Source: Caulobacteraceae bacterium
GTDB taxonomy: Bacteria > Pseudomonadota > Alphaproteobacteria > Caulobacterales > Caulobacteraceae
Reading direction: 5' to 3'
Assembly: GCA_030446805.1 (NCBI GenBank)
Contig: JAUJMO010000001.1
Coordinates: forward strand, 949,241 to 1,013,240
DNA: 64,000 nt
Below are positions 52,574 to 62,087 of the stretch, piece after piece. The position numbers and the translations under genes were made by a program. Under the pieces are notes generated by a model. That model was given only the letters and a program-made list of their open reading frames with translations. It had not been told where the DNA came from and searched no databases. The first letter of the stretch is position 1, and each line of letters opens with the position of its first letter.

Positions 52574-54547
52574 TCAGAGCGCCGGGTCGGGGCGCTCGCC
52601 CCGGATGGCTGCGGGGCTTGTCACCTGACGCTCGCCGTCGACTGTCGGGGCGAAGCCGGTCGGAACGGGCTTTTGTCCTTCCGACTCCGGCTCGTTCACG
52701 CCATGCGCCCAGTGCTTGATGAAGAAGCTCGAGGCGATAAAGGCGACGCCCAGGCCCACGCCCCACCAGCCCAGCATGTTGAACGACTCGATCGAGCTGT
52801 TCAGCGCAGCCCGGGGATCGAGCACCTGACCCCCGACCGTCTCAGTGCCGGCCGCGGCCGCGATTTGGCCGCCGACGAAGTGGGCGATGGCGCTGGCCAT
52901 GAACCACACCGCCATCATGAAGGAGACGATGGAGGCCACCGACAGCTTGGTGATCTCCGACAGCCCGACGGGCGACAGGAAGAGCTCGCCCGTGGTGTGC
53001 AGCAGGTAAAGGAACAACAGCATGACCAGCGGGGTGCGGAAGGCCTCGTTGACCAGGCCGGCGTTGACACCCCAGACCACCACCAGGAAGCCCAGGCCCA
53101 CCTGGATCAGGGCCAGGCCGAACTTCATGACCGGATTGGGGTCACGCCCGTTGCGCGCTAAGCCGGCCCACATCGCCGCGAAGATGGGGGCGAAGATCAG
53201 AATGAAGCCCGCGTTGAATGACTGGGTCTGGGCCGCGGTGATGGCCGTGTCGATCCAAATCCGACCGCCGGCTCCGCCGGCCGCGGCCAGTTGCGCCGGG
53301 GAGGCGAGAAGGAAGGGTCCGAAGCTGGTCGCTGCGCTGGTGACCGAAAGGTCGACGTTGCGGTCGGCGAACAGGTTCAGCGAGGAGCCGGCCTGTTCGA
53401 ACAGCGTGAAGAAGATCACGGAGCCGAAGATCAGCACGGTGGCCAGCATCATCCGCTCGCGGGCGACCTTGTCGCCCTTCAGCTTGAAGATGATCATGTA
53501 TCCGATGAAGCCGAGCGCCAGGATGGTGCTGGCGATCAGGCCGGTGCCCACCAGGTCATGGTTGGGCACGACGAAATAGACGACGAGCACGCCCAAGAGC
53601 CCGAACAGATAGACCAGCCATTCGCGGTTCAGCGGGCCCACCACCGGCTGCTTCAGCCGCACCGGGTCGGGCGCTTCGCCCTTGCCCTGCAGCAGCGGCT
53701 TGCCGAGAACGAACACCACCAGCCCCAGGAACATGCCGATGCCGGCCAGGCCGAAGCCCCAGTTCCACCCGTATCTCTGCCCCAGATAGCCGCACAGCAC
53801 CGAGGCCCAGAAGGCGCCGAGGTTGATGCCGTAGTAATACAGGGTAAAGCCGGAATCCCGTCGGGGATCGCCCTTCGGATACAGCTGGCCGACGATGGTC
53901 GAGATGTTGGGCTTGAGAAAGCCCACGCCCATGATGATCAGCGCCAGCGCCAGATAGAAGACCTGCACCGCGCCGTCGTCGCGATCTTCCGCCATCTGAT
54001 AGCTGCCGCCCGGCAACACCGAGGGGATGGGCGAGCCCGCGGGCAGACCGGCGATGGCCAGTCCACCGCCCTCTTCGGCGCTGTATTCATAAGGCTGGCC
54101 ACCCACGATCAGGCGCGTGGTGCGCCCCTCGGCCCGACCCTCGATGCGCACGTCATAGGTCTGGCCCGCAAAGGTCAGGGACTGGGTGGCCGGCCGACCT
54201 TCATAGGCCATCAGACCGTGCCCGGCGACGAGCAGCAGCGCCCCGAAAACGATCGCTTTGCGCGTGCCGATGTAGCGATCGGCGACGATCCCGCCCACCA
54301 AAGGCAGCAGATAAACCAGCGAGCCGTAGGACCCGTACTGGCTCGAGGCGAATTCGTCGTCGAACAGGAAATGCTGGGTCAAGAAGAAGATCAGCAGGCC
54401 GCGCATGCCGTAGAAAGAGAACCGCTCCCACATCTCGGCGAAGAAGAGGATCATCAGCCCCTTGGGATGGGTTTTGACCATCTGCAGCAGGACCGGGATG
54501 CCGGTGACCAGCGTGACCAGGATACCCAGCAGTATAACGATGTTCAT
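52574..54547 (-). CDS. POT-family proton-coupled di/tripeptide transporter
   Basis: The 657-residue membrane protein has the family motif FFAEMWERFSFYGMRGLLIF (ExxERFxYYG, about residues 35-54). It is longer than the usual 460-500 residues, because of an inserted extramembrane segment (about residues 112-190, with LTFAGQTYDVRIEGRAEGRT) and extra regions in the second half. It imports short peptides with protons. Close neighbours include two exported dipeptidyl-peptidases, which would make its substrates. It is convergent with the TonB receptor gene. Confidence 0.93.
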   Translation of the reverse strand: MNIVILLGILVTLVTGIPVLLQMVKTHPKGLMILFFAEMWERFSFYGMRGLLIFFLTQHFLFDDEFASSQYGSYGSLVYLLPLVGGIVADRYIGTRKAIVFGALLLVAGHGLMAYEGRPATQSLTFAGQTYDVRIEGRAEGRTTRLIVGGQPYEYSAEEGGGLAIAGLPAGSPIPSVLPGGSYQMAEDRDDGAVQVFYLALALIIMGVGFLKPNISTIVGQLYPKGDPRRDSGFTLYYYGINLGAFWASVLCGYLGQRYGWNWGFGLAGIGMFLGLVVFVLGKPLLQGKGEAPDPVRLKQPVVGPLNREWLVYLFGLLGVLVVYFVVPNHDLVGTGLIASTILALGFIGYMIIFKLKGDKVARERMMLATVLIFGSVIFFTLFEQAGSSLNLFADRNVDLSVTSAATSFGPFLLASPAQLAAAGGAGGRIWIDTAITAAQTQSFNAGFILIFAPIFAAMWAGLARNGRDPNPVMKFGLALIQVGLGFLVVVWGVNAGLVNEAFRTPLVMLLFLYLLHTTGELFLSPVGLSEITKLSVASIVSFMMAVWFMASAIAHFVGGQIAAAAGTETVGGQVLDPRAALNSSIESFNMLGWWGVGLGVAFIASSFFIKHWAHGVNEPESEGQKPVPTGFAPTVDGERQVTSPAAIRGERPDPAL

Positions 54548-54647
54548 GCGCGACCTTGACGTTGCCTCACGTCGCGGGCTCGTTGGGCGGCCGCACGGAC
54601 GTTAACGGCGCATTAGGACCACGCGTTCGGCCGTTCGGCAAGCGGCT

Positions 54648-55442
54648 CTAGGCCGGGAGGCGGGCCAGGAGCGCTTCCGCCGCAGCGGGATTGTGCGCCT
54701 TGTGGCCGCTGATGAAGAAGGCGAACACGTCTCGTGATCCACCGGGCGCGGGCTCGGTGAACAGCGGCAGGCCATCCGGTGCACCCCCTTCGGCCCAGGC
54801 GCTGGCGGCGGCGACCCACCGATCCAGCTCGGCAGGCGGGTAGCCGGTCGGCTCCTCCTCCCGCGCGCGTTGGAGGCGGGCGTAGACGAAATCGGCGGTG
54901 GCGTCGGGGATGGAGGGCCAGTCCTCCGCGTCGGTGTAGACGGCCGCCGCTTCGTGCTTGCGCAACAGCCCCACGAACGCCGGGTCGGCGAAGCTGGGAT
55001 GGCGAACCTCCAGGGCATGGCGCAGGGCGCGGCCGTTCAGCTCTCGCGGCAGCACGCCCAGGAACCCGTCGATGAACTCCGGCTGGAAGCGCCGACGCGG
55101 ATCGAACTGCCAGTTCACGGCGCCGAGCTTCGGACCGAGCTCGGCCAGCCCGCTGCCTAGAAAGTGCTGGACGGGCTCCCTCGCCTCCTCCGCCGTCTTC
55201 CGGGTGGTGGTGAAGCGGTGCGCCTTGACCGTGAAGACGAAGTCGTCCGGCGTCTCGGCGGCCCATTTTGCGAAGCTGGCAGGGCTTTGCGTCCGGTAGA
55301 AGGTCCCGTTGATCTCGATGGCGGTGAGGCGCCGGCTGGCGTGCGCCAGTTCCTGCTTGGCGGGGAGCTTGGGCGGATAGAACAGGCCGCGCCAAGGCTG
55401 GTAGGTCCAGCCCCCCACGCCGACGCGAATGCGTCCGGTCAT
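54648..55442 (-). CDS. DUF72 family protein
   Basis: The 264-residue protein matches DUF72 (YecE-like TIM-barrel): IRVGVGGWTYQPWRGLFYPP at the N-terminus, LTAIEINGTFYRTQSPASFA, and DDFVFTVKAHRFTTTRKT. The function of DUF72 is not established. The ATG at 55442 overlaps the stop of the preceding exported-protein gene (ATGA); the open frame continues upstream only as a shadow. Confidence 0.9.
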   Translation of the reverse strand: MTGRIRVGVGGWTYQPWRGLFYPPKLPAKQELAHASRRLTAIEINGTFYRTQSPASFAKWAAETPDDFVFTVKAHRFTTTRKTAEEAREPVQHFLGSGLAELGPKLGAVNWQFDPRRRFQPEFIDGFLGVLPRELNGRALRHALEVRHPSFADPAFVGLLRKHEAAAVYTDAEDWPSIPDATADFVYARLQRAREEEPTGYPPAELDRWVAAASAWAEGGAPDGLPLFTEPAPGGSRDVFAFFISGHKAHNPAAAEALLARLPA

Positions 55443-55909
55443 GAGGCGCGGACGAGGGTGGCCGAGCCGATCCTGAAGCTGACCGGCAGTCGGGCCGCGC
55501 GCGCGGTCACCGGGCCGGCGATGGCGCCGGATGCTCCCCGACTGAGGCGCGTCGTCATGACACCTTGCCGACCGTTGCCGGATCCGGCGATCTCGACCAC
55601 GAAGGCCCCCTTCTCGAGGCGGCAAGGCGTCGGCTTGCGTGAAGACGGCATGCCCTGCCGCGTGACCTGGCAGCGGCCGACTCGCCCGTCCTGGACCTCC
55701 ACCTGCAGATCGATGGGGAGCGCCTTGAGAGGCTGCCCCTTCTCGTCGGTGAAGCTGATCTGCGGCCCCTTGGACCCCGGCGGATCGCCGCGGATGGTCA
55801 AAGTCCAGCGGCCATCCAATTCGGCGGGGCTAAGCGCCCCAGCGCCCTGCGCCGAGGCGGCGCCGGCCGCCGCGACCGAGATCGCAGCGATCATCACGGA
55901 CAGCTTCAT
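55439..55909 (-). CDS. Exported hypothetical protein
   Basis: A 156-residue product with signal peptide MKLSVMIAAISVAAAGAASA (cleavage after ASA). The mature protein appears all-beta: LDGRWTLTIRGDPPGSKGPQ, LPIDLQVEVQDGRVGRCQVT, GVMTTRLSRGASGAIAGPVT. It has two cysteines (GRCQV and TPCRLEKG) that could form a disulphide. No family is recognised with confidence. It is translationally coupled to the DUF72 gene. Confidence 0.75.
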   Translation of the reverse strand: MKLSVMIAAISVAAAGAASAQGAGALSPAELDGRWTLTIRGDPPGSKGPQISFTDEKGQPLKALPIDLQVEVQDGRVGRCQVTRQGMPSSRKPTPCRLEKGAFVVEIAGSGNGRQGVMTTRLSRGASGAIAGPVTARAARLPVSFRIGSATLVRAS

Positions 55910-55957
55910 GGCGCCCCCTCCGAAGCCTGCGGAGCAGGCGATCGGAACCCGGGCTTG

Positions 55958-57310
55958 TCAATAGGCCAAATCCTGGAACGCCCGCGTGACGTCCCCGGCC
56001 CAGGGTCCATGATAGAGGTGGAGGAGCCGCTCGGCGGGCGTAAGGCCGGTCTCCACAATGGCGTCGAGCTCGGCGAGGTAGCCGGTCTCGTCGACGAAGC
56101 CGCCGGACAACCGCCCGCGGCGGCGCAGGCCGCCGCGGGCGATGTTGACCAGGTCGCGGGCGATGTCCTGGAGAGGACGTCCCGCCACCTCGGCCTTGAG
56201 GCCCAGGCGGGCCGCGTCGGCGCGCAGGCGGACGCGGTCCTCGGACGTCCAGTTGCGGCACAGGTCCCAGGCGACGGCGAGCGCCTGGTCGTCGTAGAGG
56301 ATGCCGGTCCACAGGGCCGGCAGGGCGCAGATGCGGCTCCAGGGGCCGGCGTCCGCGCCGCGCATCTCCAGGTAGGTCTTCAGCCGGACCTCCGGGAAAA
56401 GCGTGGTGAGGTGGTCGTTCCAGTCCTTCAGCCTGGGCCGCTCGCCGGGGATCTCGGACAGCTCGCCGCGCATGAAGGCGCGGAAGGAACGCCCTGAAAG
56501 GTCTAGATATTCATCGCCCCGCTTGGCGAAGTACATGGGCACGTCCAGCGCGTACTCGGCGTAGGCTTCGAAGCCGAACCCATCGGCGAAGACGAAGTCC
56601 AGCATGCCGGTGCGGTCGGGGTCGGTGTCGGTCCAGACGTTGGCGCGGGTGGACAGAAATCCGCTCGGCCTGCCCTCCATGAAGGGGCTGTTGGCGAAGA
56701 GCGCGGTGGTCACGGGTTGCAGCGCCAGGCTGACGCGGAACTTGGCCACCATGTCGGCTTCGTCGGAGAAGTCGTGGTTGGACTGCACCGTGCATGTGCG
56801 CAGCATCATGTCCAGGCCCAGCCCGCCCTTCTTGGGCATGTAGGCGCGCATGATGTCGTAGCGGCCCTTGGGCATGACCGGCACCTCTTCGCGCCGCCAC
56901 AGGGGCGAGAAGCCCAGACCGATGAAGCCAAGCCCGAGCTCGTCGGCCACGGCGCGAACTTCTTCGAGGTGGCGACCCGTCTCTGCGCAGATCTGGTGCA
57001 TGTCTTCGAGCGGAGCGCCGGAGAGCTCGAACTGGCCGCCGGGCTCCAGGCTCACGCTGGCGCCGTCCTTCTCCAGGCCGATGATGTGCCCGGCTTCCAC
57101 CACGGGCGCCCAGCCGAAGCGGGTCAGGCCCTGCAGCATGGCGCGAATGCCGTCCGGACCTTCATAGGGCACCGGCGCCCAGGAGCGCTGGCGGAAGCCG
57201 AACTTCTCGTGCTCGGCGCCCACGCGCCAGCGCTCCTTGGGCTTGCAGCCCGAGGCGAGATAGGCCGCGAGGTCGGCCGGCTCCAGCGGCCGGTCGGGAT
57301 CGGTGGTCAT
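55958..57310 (-). CDS. gshA: Glutamate-cysteine ligase (plant/alphaproteobacterial type)
   Basis: The 450-residue enzyme makes gamma-glutamylcysteine, the first step of glutathione synthesis. WRVGAEHEKFGFRQRSWAPV, GQFELSGAPLEDMHQICAET, ALQPVTTALFANSPFMEGRP and LEMRGADAGPWSRICALPAL are signatures of the GCS2 family shared with plants and alphaproteobacteria. The ATG overlaps the rsmE stop (ATGA), a pairing common in alphaproteobacteria. gshB is not in the window. Confidence 0.96.
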   Translation of the reverse strand: MTTDPDRPLEPADLAAYLASGCKPKERWRVGAEHEKFGFRQRSWAPVPYEGPDGIRAMLQGLTRFGWAPVVEAGHIIGLEKDGASVSLEPGGQFELSGAPLEDMHQICAETGRHLEEVRAVADELGLGFIGLGFSPLWRREEVPVMPKGRYDIMRAYMPKKGGLGLDMMLRTCTVQSNHDFSDEADMVAKFRVSLALQPVTTALFANSPFMEGRPSGFLSTRANVWTDTDPDRTGMLDFVFADGFGFEAYAEYALDVPMYFAKRGDEYLDLSGRSFRAFMRGELSEIPGERPRLKDWNDHLTTLFPEVRLKTYLEMRGADAGPWSRICALPALWTGILYDDQALAVAWDLCRNWTSEDRVRLRADAARLGLKAEVAGRPLQDIARDLVNIARGGLRRRGRLSGGFVDETGYLAELDAIVETGLTPAERLLHLYHGPWAGDVTRAFQDLAY

Positions 57311-58143
57311 GCGGTCGGCGCCTGTCCCGCCCGGGGCTCGTCCGGGCCGCGCTCATTTGGAACAGGCGCGGTTGCGGGGCAAGCGGCCCAGTCGCCCGCC
57401 GCCGCCTGCCACAGGGTCAGCGCGGAGATGGCGGCGGTATCGGCGCGGAGGATGCGCGGGCCCAGTGACACGGGTCTGGTGAAAGGCGCCGTGCGGAGTT
57501 GGCCGCGTTCAGCAGGGTCGAAACCGCCTTCGGGGCCGATGAGGATGGCGGCCGATCGCCTGAACTTCGCCGCGCCCTCCGGCGCCTGGCCGCCCCGTCC
57601 TCCCGCGCCCCGGACGAGCAGATGCAGCAGCGGCTCCGCCTCGCCGGCCTCGTCGCAGAAGACCAAGGTGCGATCCGGGCTCCAGCCCGCCAGCAGGCGC
57701 TCCAGGCGTTCGGGGGCGACCACCTCCGGAACGTCGAGACGGCCGGTCTGCTCGGCGGCTTCGGCGGCGATGGCTTGCAGGCGGGCGATGTTGGCGTGGC
57801 CGGCGTTGGTGCGCCGCGTGATCACCAGACGTACGCGGCGGGCGCCCAGCTCGGCGGCCTTTTCGACGATCAGCTCCAGCCGCGTTCGTTTCACCAGGGC
57901 GATCAGCAGGTCGAGGTCGGGACCCAGCGTCTGGGGACGCGCCTGGGCTTCGGCCTCCAGCACGGCCCCACGCTTGCCGGCTTCGGCGATGCGGGCCCGC
58001 CACTCGCCGTGTCGGCCGTTGAAGACCAGGAGCGTGTCGCCGACGCCTTGGCGCATCACGGTCAGGAGATAGCGGGCCGGGTCGGGGCCGAGCGGGATGC
58101 GGGCGCCGGGGCCGAGGTCGTCGGCGACGAACAGACGGATCAT
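57307..58143 (-). CDS. rsmE: 16S rRNA m3U1498 methyltransferase
   Basis: A 278-residue SPOUT-family methyltransferase methylating U1498 of 16S rRNA. The start MIRLFVADDLGPGARIPLGP and KRTRLELIVEKAAELGARRV are conserved, and the knot region includes ILIGPEGGFDPAERGQLRTA and SLGPRILRADTAAISALTLW. The usual length is about 240-250; here the C-terminus carries an extra Pro/Ala-rich tail of some 25 residues. ATG 58143 is used in place of the in-frame start 30 bases upstream. Coupled to gshA. Confidence 0.95.
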   Translation of the reverse strand: MIRLFVADDLGPGARIPLGPDPARYLLTVMRQGVGDTLLVFNGRHGEWRARIAEAGKRGAVLEAEAQARPQTLGPDLDLLIALVKRTRLELIVEKAAELGARRVRLVITRRTNAGHANIARLQAIAAEAAEQTGRLDVPEVVAPERLERLLAGWSPDRTLVFCDEAGEAEPLLHLLVRGAGGRGGQAPEGAAKFRRSAAILIGPEGGFDPAERGQLRTAPFTRPVSLGPRILRADTAAISALTLWQAAAGDWAACPATAPVPNERGPDEPRAGQAPTA

Positions 58144-58220
58144 GGCGGGTCCTCTGCCGCGTTCACAGCGCATTAGCCAAGCTGTGTTTCTCTGTCGCCT
58201 TCTGGACAGAAGGTCTGGGG

Positions 58221-58766
58221 ATGATGGCGGACGGCCGAAACGCGCCGGCGGCGGCGCGCACCTGCGATGGGTGCGACCTGTGCTGCCGGACCTATGACAT
58301 CCCCGAGCTGGGCAAGCCTATGGGCATGCCCTGTCCCCTGATCGTGGCGCACGGCTGCGCCATCCACGGCTCCCACCCCAAGACGTGCCAGACCTTTCGC
58401 TGCCATTGGTTGAACCAGCCGGATCTGGGCCCCGAGTGGCGCCCCTCGATCGCAGGCTTCGTCCTGCGCCTGGACCCGGACGGCGTCACCATGTGGGTGG
58501 ACGTCGATCCGGAACGGGCCGGAGCCTGGCGCCGTCCGCCCTACTTCGTCCAGATCAAGAGCTGGTCCCAGGCCATCGTCGGGGGCTCGGGCGTGGTGGT
58601 GGTGCACGACGCCGGCGGCGTCTTCGTGATCTTTCCGGAGACGGAGCTGTTCTTCGCCGACCCGCCGCCAAGGGCGCGCTTCAGGGCGGGTTACCGGATG
58701 GGCGTTCATGGCCGCGAGCCCTGGGCGGAGATCATGACCAGGCCCGTTCGGCGCGCGGCCGCCTGA
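58221..58766 (+). CDS. YkgJ-type cysteine cluster protein
   Basis: A 181-residue protein with the C15-x-x-C18-x-x-C21-C22 motif in TCDGCDLCCRTYDIPELGKP, then further Cys and His residues in CPLIVAHGCAIHGSHPKTCQ and TFRCHWLNQPDL, the pattern of the YkgJ putative zinc- or iron-chelating family. Later parts (PPYFVQIKSWSQAIVGGSGV) are less conserved. It likely binds an Fe-S cluster or zinc; its role is unknown. It diverges from rsmE. Confidence 0.88.
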   Translation: MMADGRNAPAAARTCDGCDLCCRTYDIPELGKPMGMPCPLIVAHGCAIHGSHPKTCQTFRCHWLNQPDLGPEWRPSIAGFVLRLDPDGVTMWVDVDPERAGAWRRPPYFVQIKSWSQAIVGGSGVVVVHDAGGVFVIFPETELFFADPPPRARFRAGYRMGVHGREPWAEIMTRPVRRAAA

Positions 58767-58806
58767 CGGGCCGGCCCGGCTCAGTGGCCGAGCCGCGCGA
58801 CGCGCC

Positions 58807-60591
58807 TCACGCCGCCCCCTCGGTCACGGCATGGAGGCGGGCGTAGGCCCCGCCGCGAGCAAGAAGCTCGCCGTGGCGGCCCTCCTCCACCACCCGGCCG
58901 CTTTGGAAGACCAGGATGCGGTCGGCGCCGCGGATCGTGCTGAGGCGATGGGCGATCACGATTGTGGTGCGCCCCACCATCAACTCGTCCATCGCGGCCT
59001 GGACCTGGCGCTCGGTCTCCACATCGAGCGAACTGGTGGCTTCGTCCAGGACCAGGATGCGCGCGTCCGCCAGGAAGGCGCGGGCGAGCGCCACCCGCTG
59101 GCGCTCGCCGCCGGACAGCTTCACGCCGCGTTCGCCCACCAGGGTGTCGTAGCCCTGGGGCAGGCGGGTGATGAAGTCGTGGGCGCGCGCGCGGCGCGCG
59201 GCGGCCTTGATCTGGTCCGGGGTGGCGTCGGGCCGACCGTAGCTGATGTTCTCGGCCACCGAGCGGTGGAAGAGCGCCGGATCCTGGGGCACCACGGCGA
59301 TGGACCGGCGCAGGCTGGCCTGGGTCACGGTTGAGATGTCCTGGCCGTCGATGAGGATCCGGCCGCCGTCGAGGTCGTAGAGGCGCTGGATCAACTTGAC
59401 GAAGGTGGACTTGCCCGCCCCCGTCGGTCCGACCAGGGCGACCCGCTCGCCCGGAGCGATGGCCAAAGAGAAGTCGCGGTAAAGAGGTTCGGCGGCGTTG
59501 GCGTAGCCGAAGGTGACGTGATCCAGCACCACCTCGCCCCGGAGGGGCCGGAAGGCTGGGGCGTCGGGACGGTCTCCGACCTGAGGCGGCGTTTGCATGA
59601 AGACGGCCACATCCGTGAGGTCGTCGACCCCTTTCTGCAGGCCCTGCACCATCTCGCCCACGTTGCGGAGATAGCCGCTCATCAACATGAAACTGGTGAC
59701 CGCAAAGAGGACGTCGCCCGTATCGGCCCGCCCCTGCGCCCAGTTGTACACCATCATCCCGGTGAGCGAGGCCTGAAGGGCCACCAGGAGCACGTTCATC
59801 AGCAGGCCCACATCGGTGAAACGGGTCCATGTCTCGATGGAAGCCCTGCGCCAGGCGGAGGTGGTCTCGCCCAGCCGTGCCGTTTCGCGCTCCTCCGCGC
59901 CAAAGCTCTTCACGGTGGGGTTGCCGCTCATGGCGTCGGCCAGGGCGCCGCCCAACTTGCTGTCCAAGGCGTTGGAGCGGAGGTTGGCGGGGCGCACATA
60001 ACGGGTGTTCAGAACGACGTTGGCCGCGACGTACAGGGTGATCAGCAGGGCGGCGACCGCGCCGATCACCGGGTCGTTGATGGCCAGGGACACCGACAGC
60101 CCGGTCAGGACCAGCACGGCGGGCCCGAGCATCAGGAAGACGGTGTCGCTAACGCTGTCCAGGCCCCACATGGCCCGACTGACCTGGCGAACCGTGGAGC
60201 CCGCGAAGGTGTTGGCGTGCCAATCGGCGCTGAACGCCTGAACCCGTCGGAAAGCCTCGTTGGTGAGGTCCTCCATGTTGCGGGCCGCAAAGCCGTTCAT
60301 CAGCCGGAACAGTCCCTGCCGGAAGCTGTAAAAGAGCACGTACAGACCCGTGAGGCCGGCCCAGGCGGCCCAGGCGGCGTCCGGGCGGCGCACCGGGTCG
60401 GAGACGGTATCGGTGAGGGCCTTAACGGCCCAGGGAATGGACAGGTCGCAGACCGTCGCCAGCAGGGTGACGGCTACGATGGCGGCCAGCCGTCCGGGAC
60501 GACGGGTCCAGCGGGCCCAGGCGAAGCGCAGGACGGCGGCGTTGGACAGGGCGCGAGGGCGCGCCTGCTCTGGCTGGGTGGAGTCGGACAT
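58807..60591 (-). CDS. ABC exporter, fused membrane and ATPase domains
   Basis: A 594-residue half-transporter of the MsbA/lipid A exporter type. The N-terminal six-helix domain (about residues 30-330) precedes an ATPase with Walker A VALVGPTGAGKSTFVKLIQR, signature VKLSGGERQRVALARAFLAD, Walker B RILVLDEATSSLDVETERQV, and the H-loop TIVIAHRLSTIRGADRILVF. It acts as a dimer to export lipids or drugs. Its gene stands alone between convergent and same-strand neighbours. Confidence 0.93.
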   Translation of the reverse strand: MSDSTQPEQARPRALSNAAVLRFAWARWTRRPGRLAAIVAVTLLATVCDLSIPWAVKALTDTVSDPVRRPDAAWAAWAGLTGLYVLFYSFRQGLFRLMNGFAARNMEDLTNEAFRRVQAFSADWHANTFAGSTVRQVSRAMWGLDSVSDTVFLMLGPAVLVLTGLSVSLAINDPVIGAVAALLITLYVAANVVLNTRYVRPANLRSNALDSKLGGALADAMSGNPTVKSFGAEERETARLGETTSAWRRASIETWTRFTDVGLLMNVLLVALQASLTGMMVYNWAQGRADTGDVLFAVTSFMLMSGYLRNVGEMVQGLQKGVDDLTDVAVFMQTPPQVGDRPDAPAFRPLRGEVVLDHVTFGYANAAEPLYRDFSLAIAPGERVALVGPTGAGKSTFVKLIQRLYDLDGGRILIDGQDISTVTQASLRRSIAVVPQDPALFHRSVAENISYGRPDATPDQIKAAARRARAHDFITRLPQGYDTLVGERGVKLSGGERQRVALARAFLADARILVLDEATSSLDVETERQVQAAMDELMVGRTTIVIAHRLSTIRGADRILVFQSGRVVEEGRHGELLARGGAYARLHAVTEGAA

Positions 60592-60703
60592 GCCCGGCCA
60601 AGATGGGGACGGAGCGGTCGCAACGCACCCGGCGGGCCGGCGCTGGCTGGGCGGCTCTCAGCGGCGGCTGGACCGCGCCCGCCCGGCTGGCGCCGTGTTC
60701 GGA

Positions 60704-61849
60704 TCACCAGCGTTCGGGCAGATCGACGAGCTCCCGCCGCCGGGCGGCCTGGGCCACCGCCGGACCGCACACGGCGCTCTCGGGGGCGTCCGTGCGCAGG
60801 GGGTAGGTCGCGCGGGGCTGGAATTCCTGGCGATAGCGTTCGGTGGGCCAGCGGATCAGGCAGCCGTCATAGAGCGGGTTGCGGCGGAGAGGCGCGCCTT
60901 CAGGCGGCAAGGCCAGCCCCCCCGCCAGGCTGTGCGGCTTGCAATGCAGACCAGGCCCGAACACGAGCGAGAAGGCCTCCACCCGCTTGAGCTTACGAGG
61001 GACGGCGGGTTCGGGCGCGCGGTTCTGGACTAGGGCGCGCGTGAGCTCGGCGTCCTCATAGACCACGCCGCGGGGGAAGAGCTTGTCGATGTCGGCGGCG
61101 GTGACCGCGCCGCGGCTGGCCAACCCTGGCCAGTCCGCATTCTTCACGTGGCCCACCGCCACCCAGCCCGGACCGGCGAGCGCGCGCAGGGCCTCAACCA
61201 CGGCCGGCTTGTTGTCGAGAAAGGAAAAGGCGTCCTGGCACAACACCAGGTCGTAGGTGTCGTGGCCAGTGGGCCAGGGGGCGGCGGCGTCGAAGCAGAT
61301 GAGCTCGGCGGCGCCGCAGGCCACCCAGTGCTTGGCCAGCCACAGCTTGGCGAAGACGAGGTCGGCGCCGGTGGCCTTGACGCCGCGACGGCAGAGCTCG
61401 CGGAGGTAGTGCCCCGCTCCGCAGGACAGCTCGAAAGCGGTTCGCGGCGCCGGATCGGGCCAGTGCGCCTCCAGGAGCGCGAGGCCGGCCAGGAAGGTCG
61501 GATCACTCCAGCGGTGGGCGTTGTAGACGCCGGCGCCGTCAAAGCCGAGGTGGGCCATGGCCTCGCGAAAGGTCAGCCGCTCCCGGTCGCGCACCAGGGC
61601 CCGGAGGTGTTCCGGATCGGCCGGCGCACCGTTCCACAGGTCGTCACGGTCCGCGAGCAAGAGCACCAGCGCTTCATCGGGCCGCCCCGCGTCCAGGCGG
61701 GTCAGGGCGTCGCGCACCAGGGCGTCGCGTCCAACGCGCAGATAGGCGATGCCGTCCACCACCGGCCAGCGTTCCTTCCGGCCGTCGCTGAGCGACCAGG
61801 CGGTGTCGGCGTGCAGCGGCAGGCCGCTGATGGGCGAGCGTTGGCTCAT
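60704..61849 (-). CDS. Class I SAM-dependent methyltransferase
   Basis: A 381-residue protein from ATG 61849. The central methyltransferase domain shows TAFELSCGAGHYLRELCRRG (motif I, with Ser in place of the usual Asp/Gly), VKATGADLVFAKLWLAKHWV, and YDLVLCQDAFSFLDNKPAVV. It begins SPISGLPLHADTAWSLSDGR and WPVVDGIAYLRVGR, similar to small Zn-ribbon-free UbiE-neighbour proteins, and ends with a long C-terminal region. Substrate unknown. Confidence 0.8.
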   Translation of the reverse strand: MSQRSPISGLPLHADTAWSLSDGRKERWPVVDGIAYLRVGRDALVRDALTRLDAGRPDEALVLLLADRDDLWNGAPADPEHLRALVRDRERLTFREAMAHLGFDGAGVYNAHRWSDPTFLAGLALLEAHWPDPAPRTAFELSCGAGHYLRELCRRGVKATGADLVFAKLWLAKHWVACGAAELICFDAAAPWPTGHDTYDLVLCQDAFSFLDNKPAVVEALRALAGPGWVAVGHVKNADWPGLASRGAVTAADIDKLFPRGVVYEDAELTRALVQNRAPEPAVPRKLKRVEAFSLVFGPGLHCKPHSLAGGLALPPEGAPLRRNPLYDGCLIRWPTERYRQEFQPRATYPLRTDAPESAVCGPAVAQAARRRELVDLPERW

Positions 61850-62087
61850 GCCGCAATCTAGACACAAAGCGGAGGTCGGCGTCGAGTCACTCAGGGTGGA
61901 GTGGTTGACGGGAGCTCGGATCGCCGAAGAACCGGTCTGCCTGAAGAACGCGGCGGTTCATCGAACGGCAGGCGTTCGGCTCTCAAGCTTTGCGTCATCG
62001 CGACATGGACGCTCGCTTTCGCCGAGGGGAGCGGGATGGGATGCCCCCGGCTTGACCTCACCTCGCGTCCGGCGTTCCTGCCCGGCC

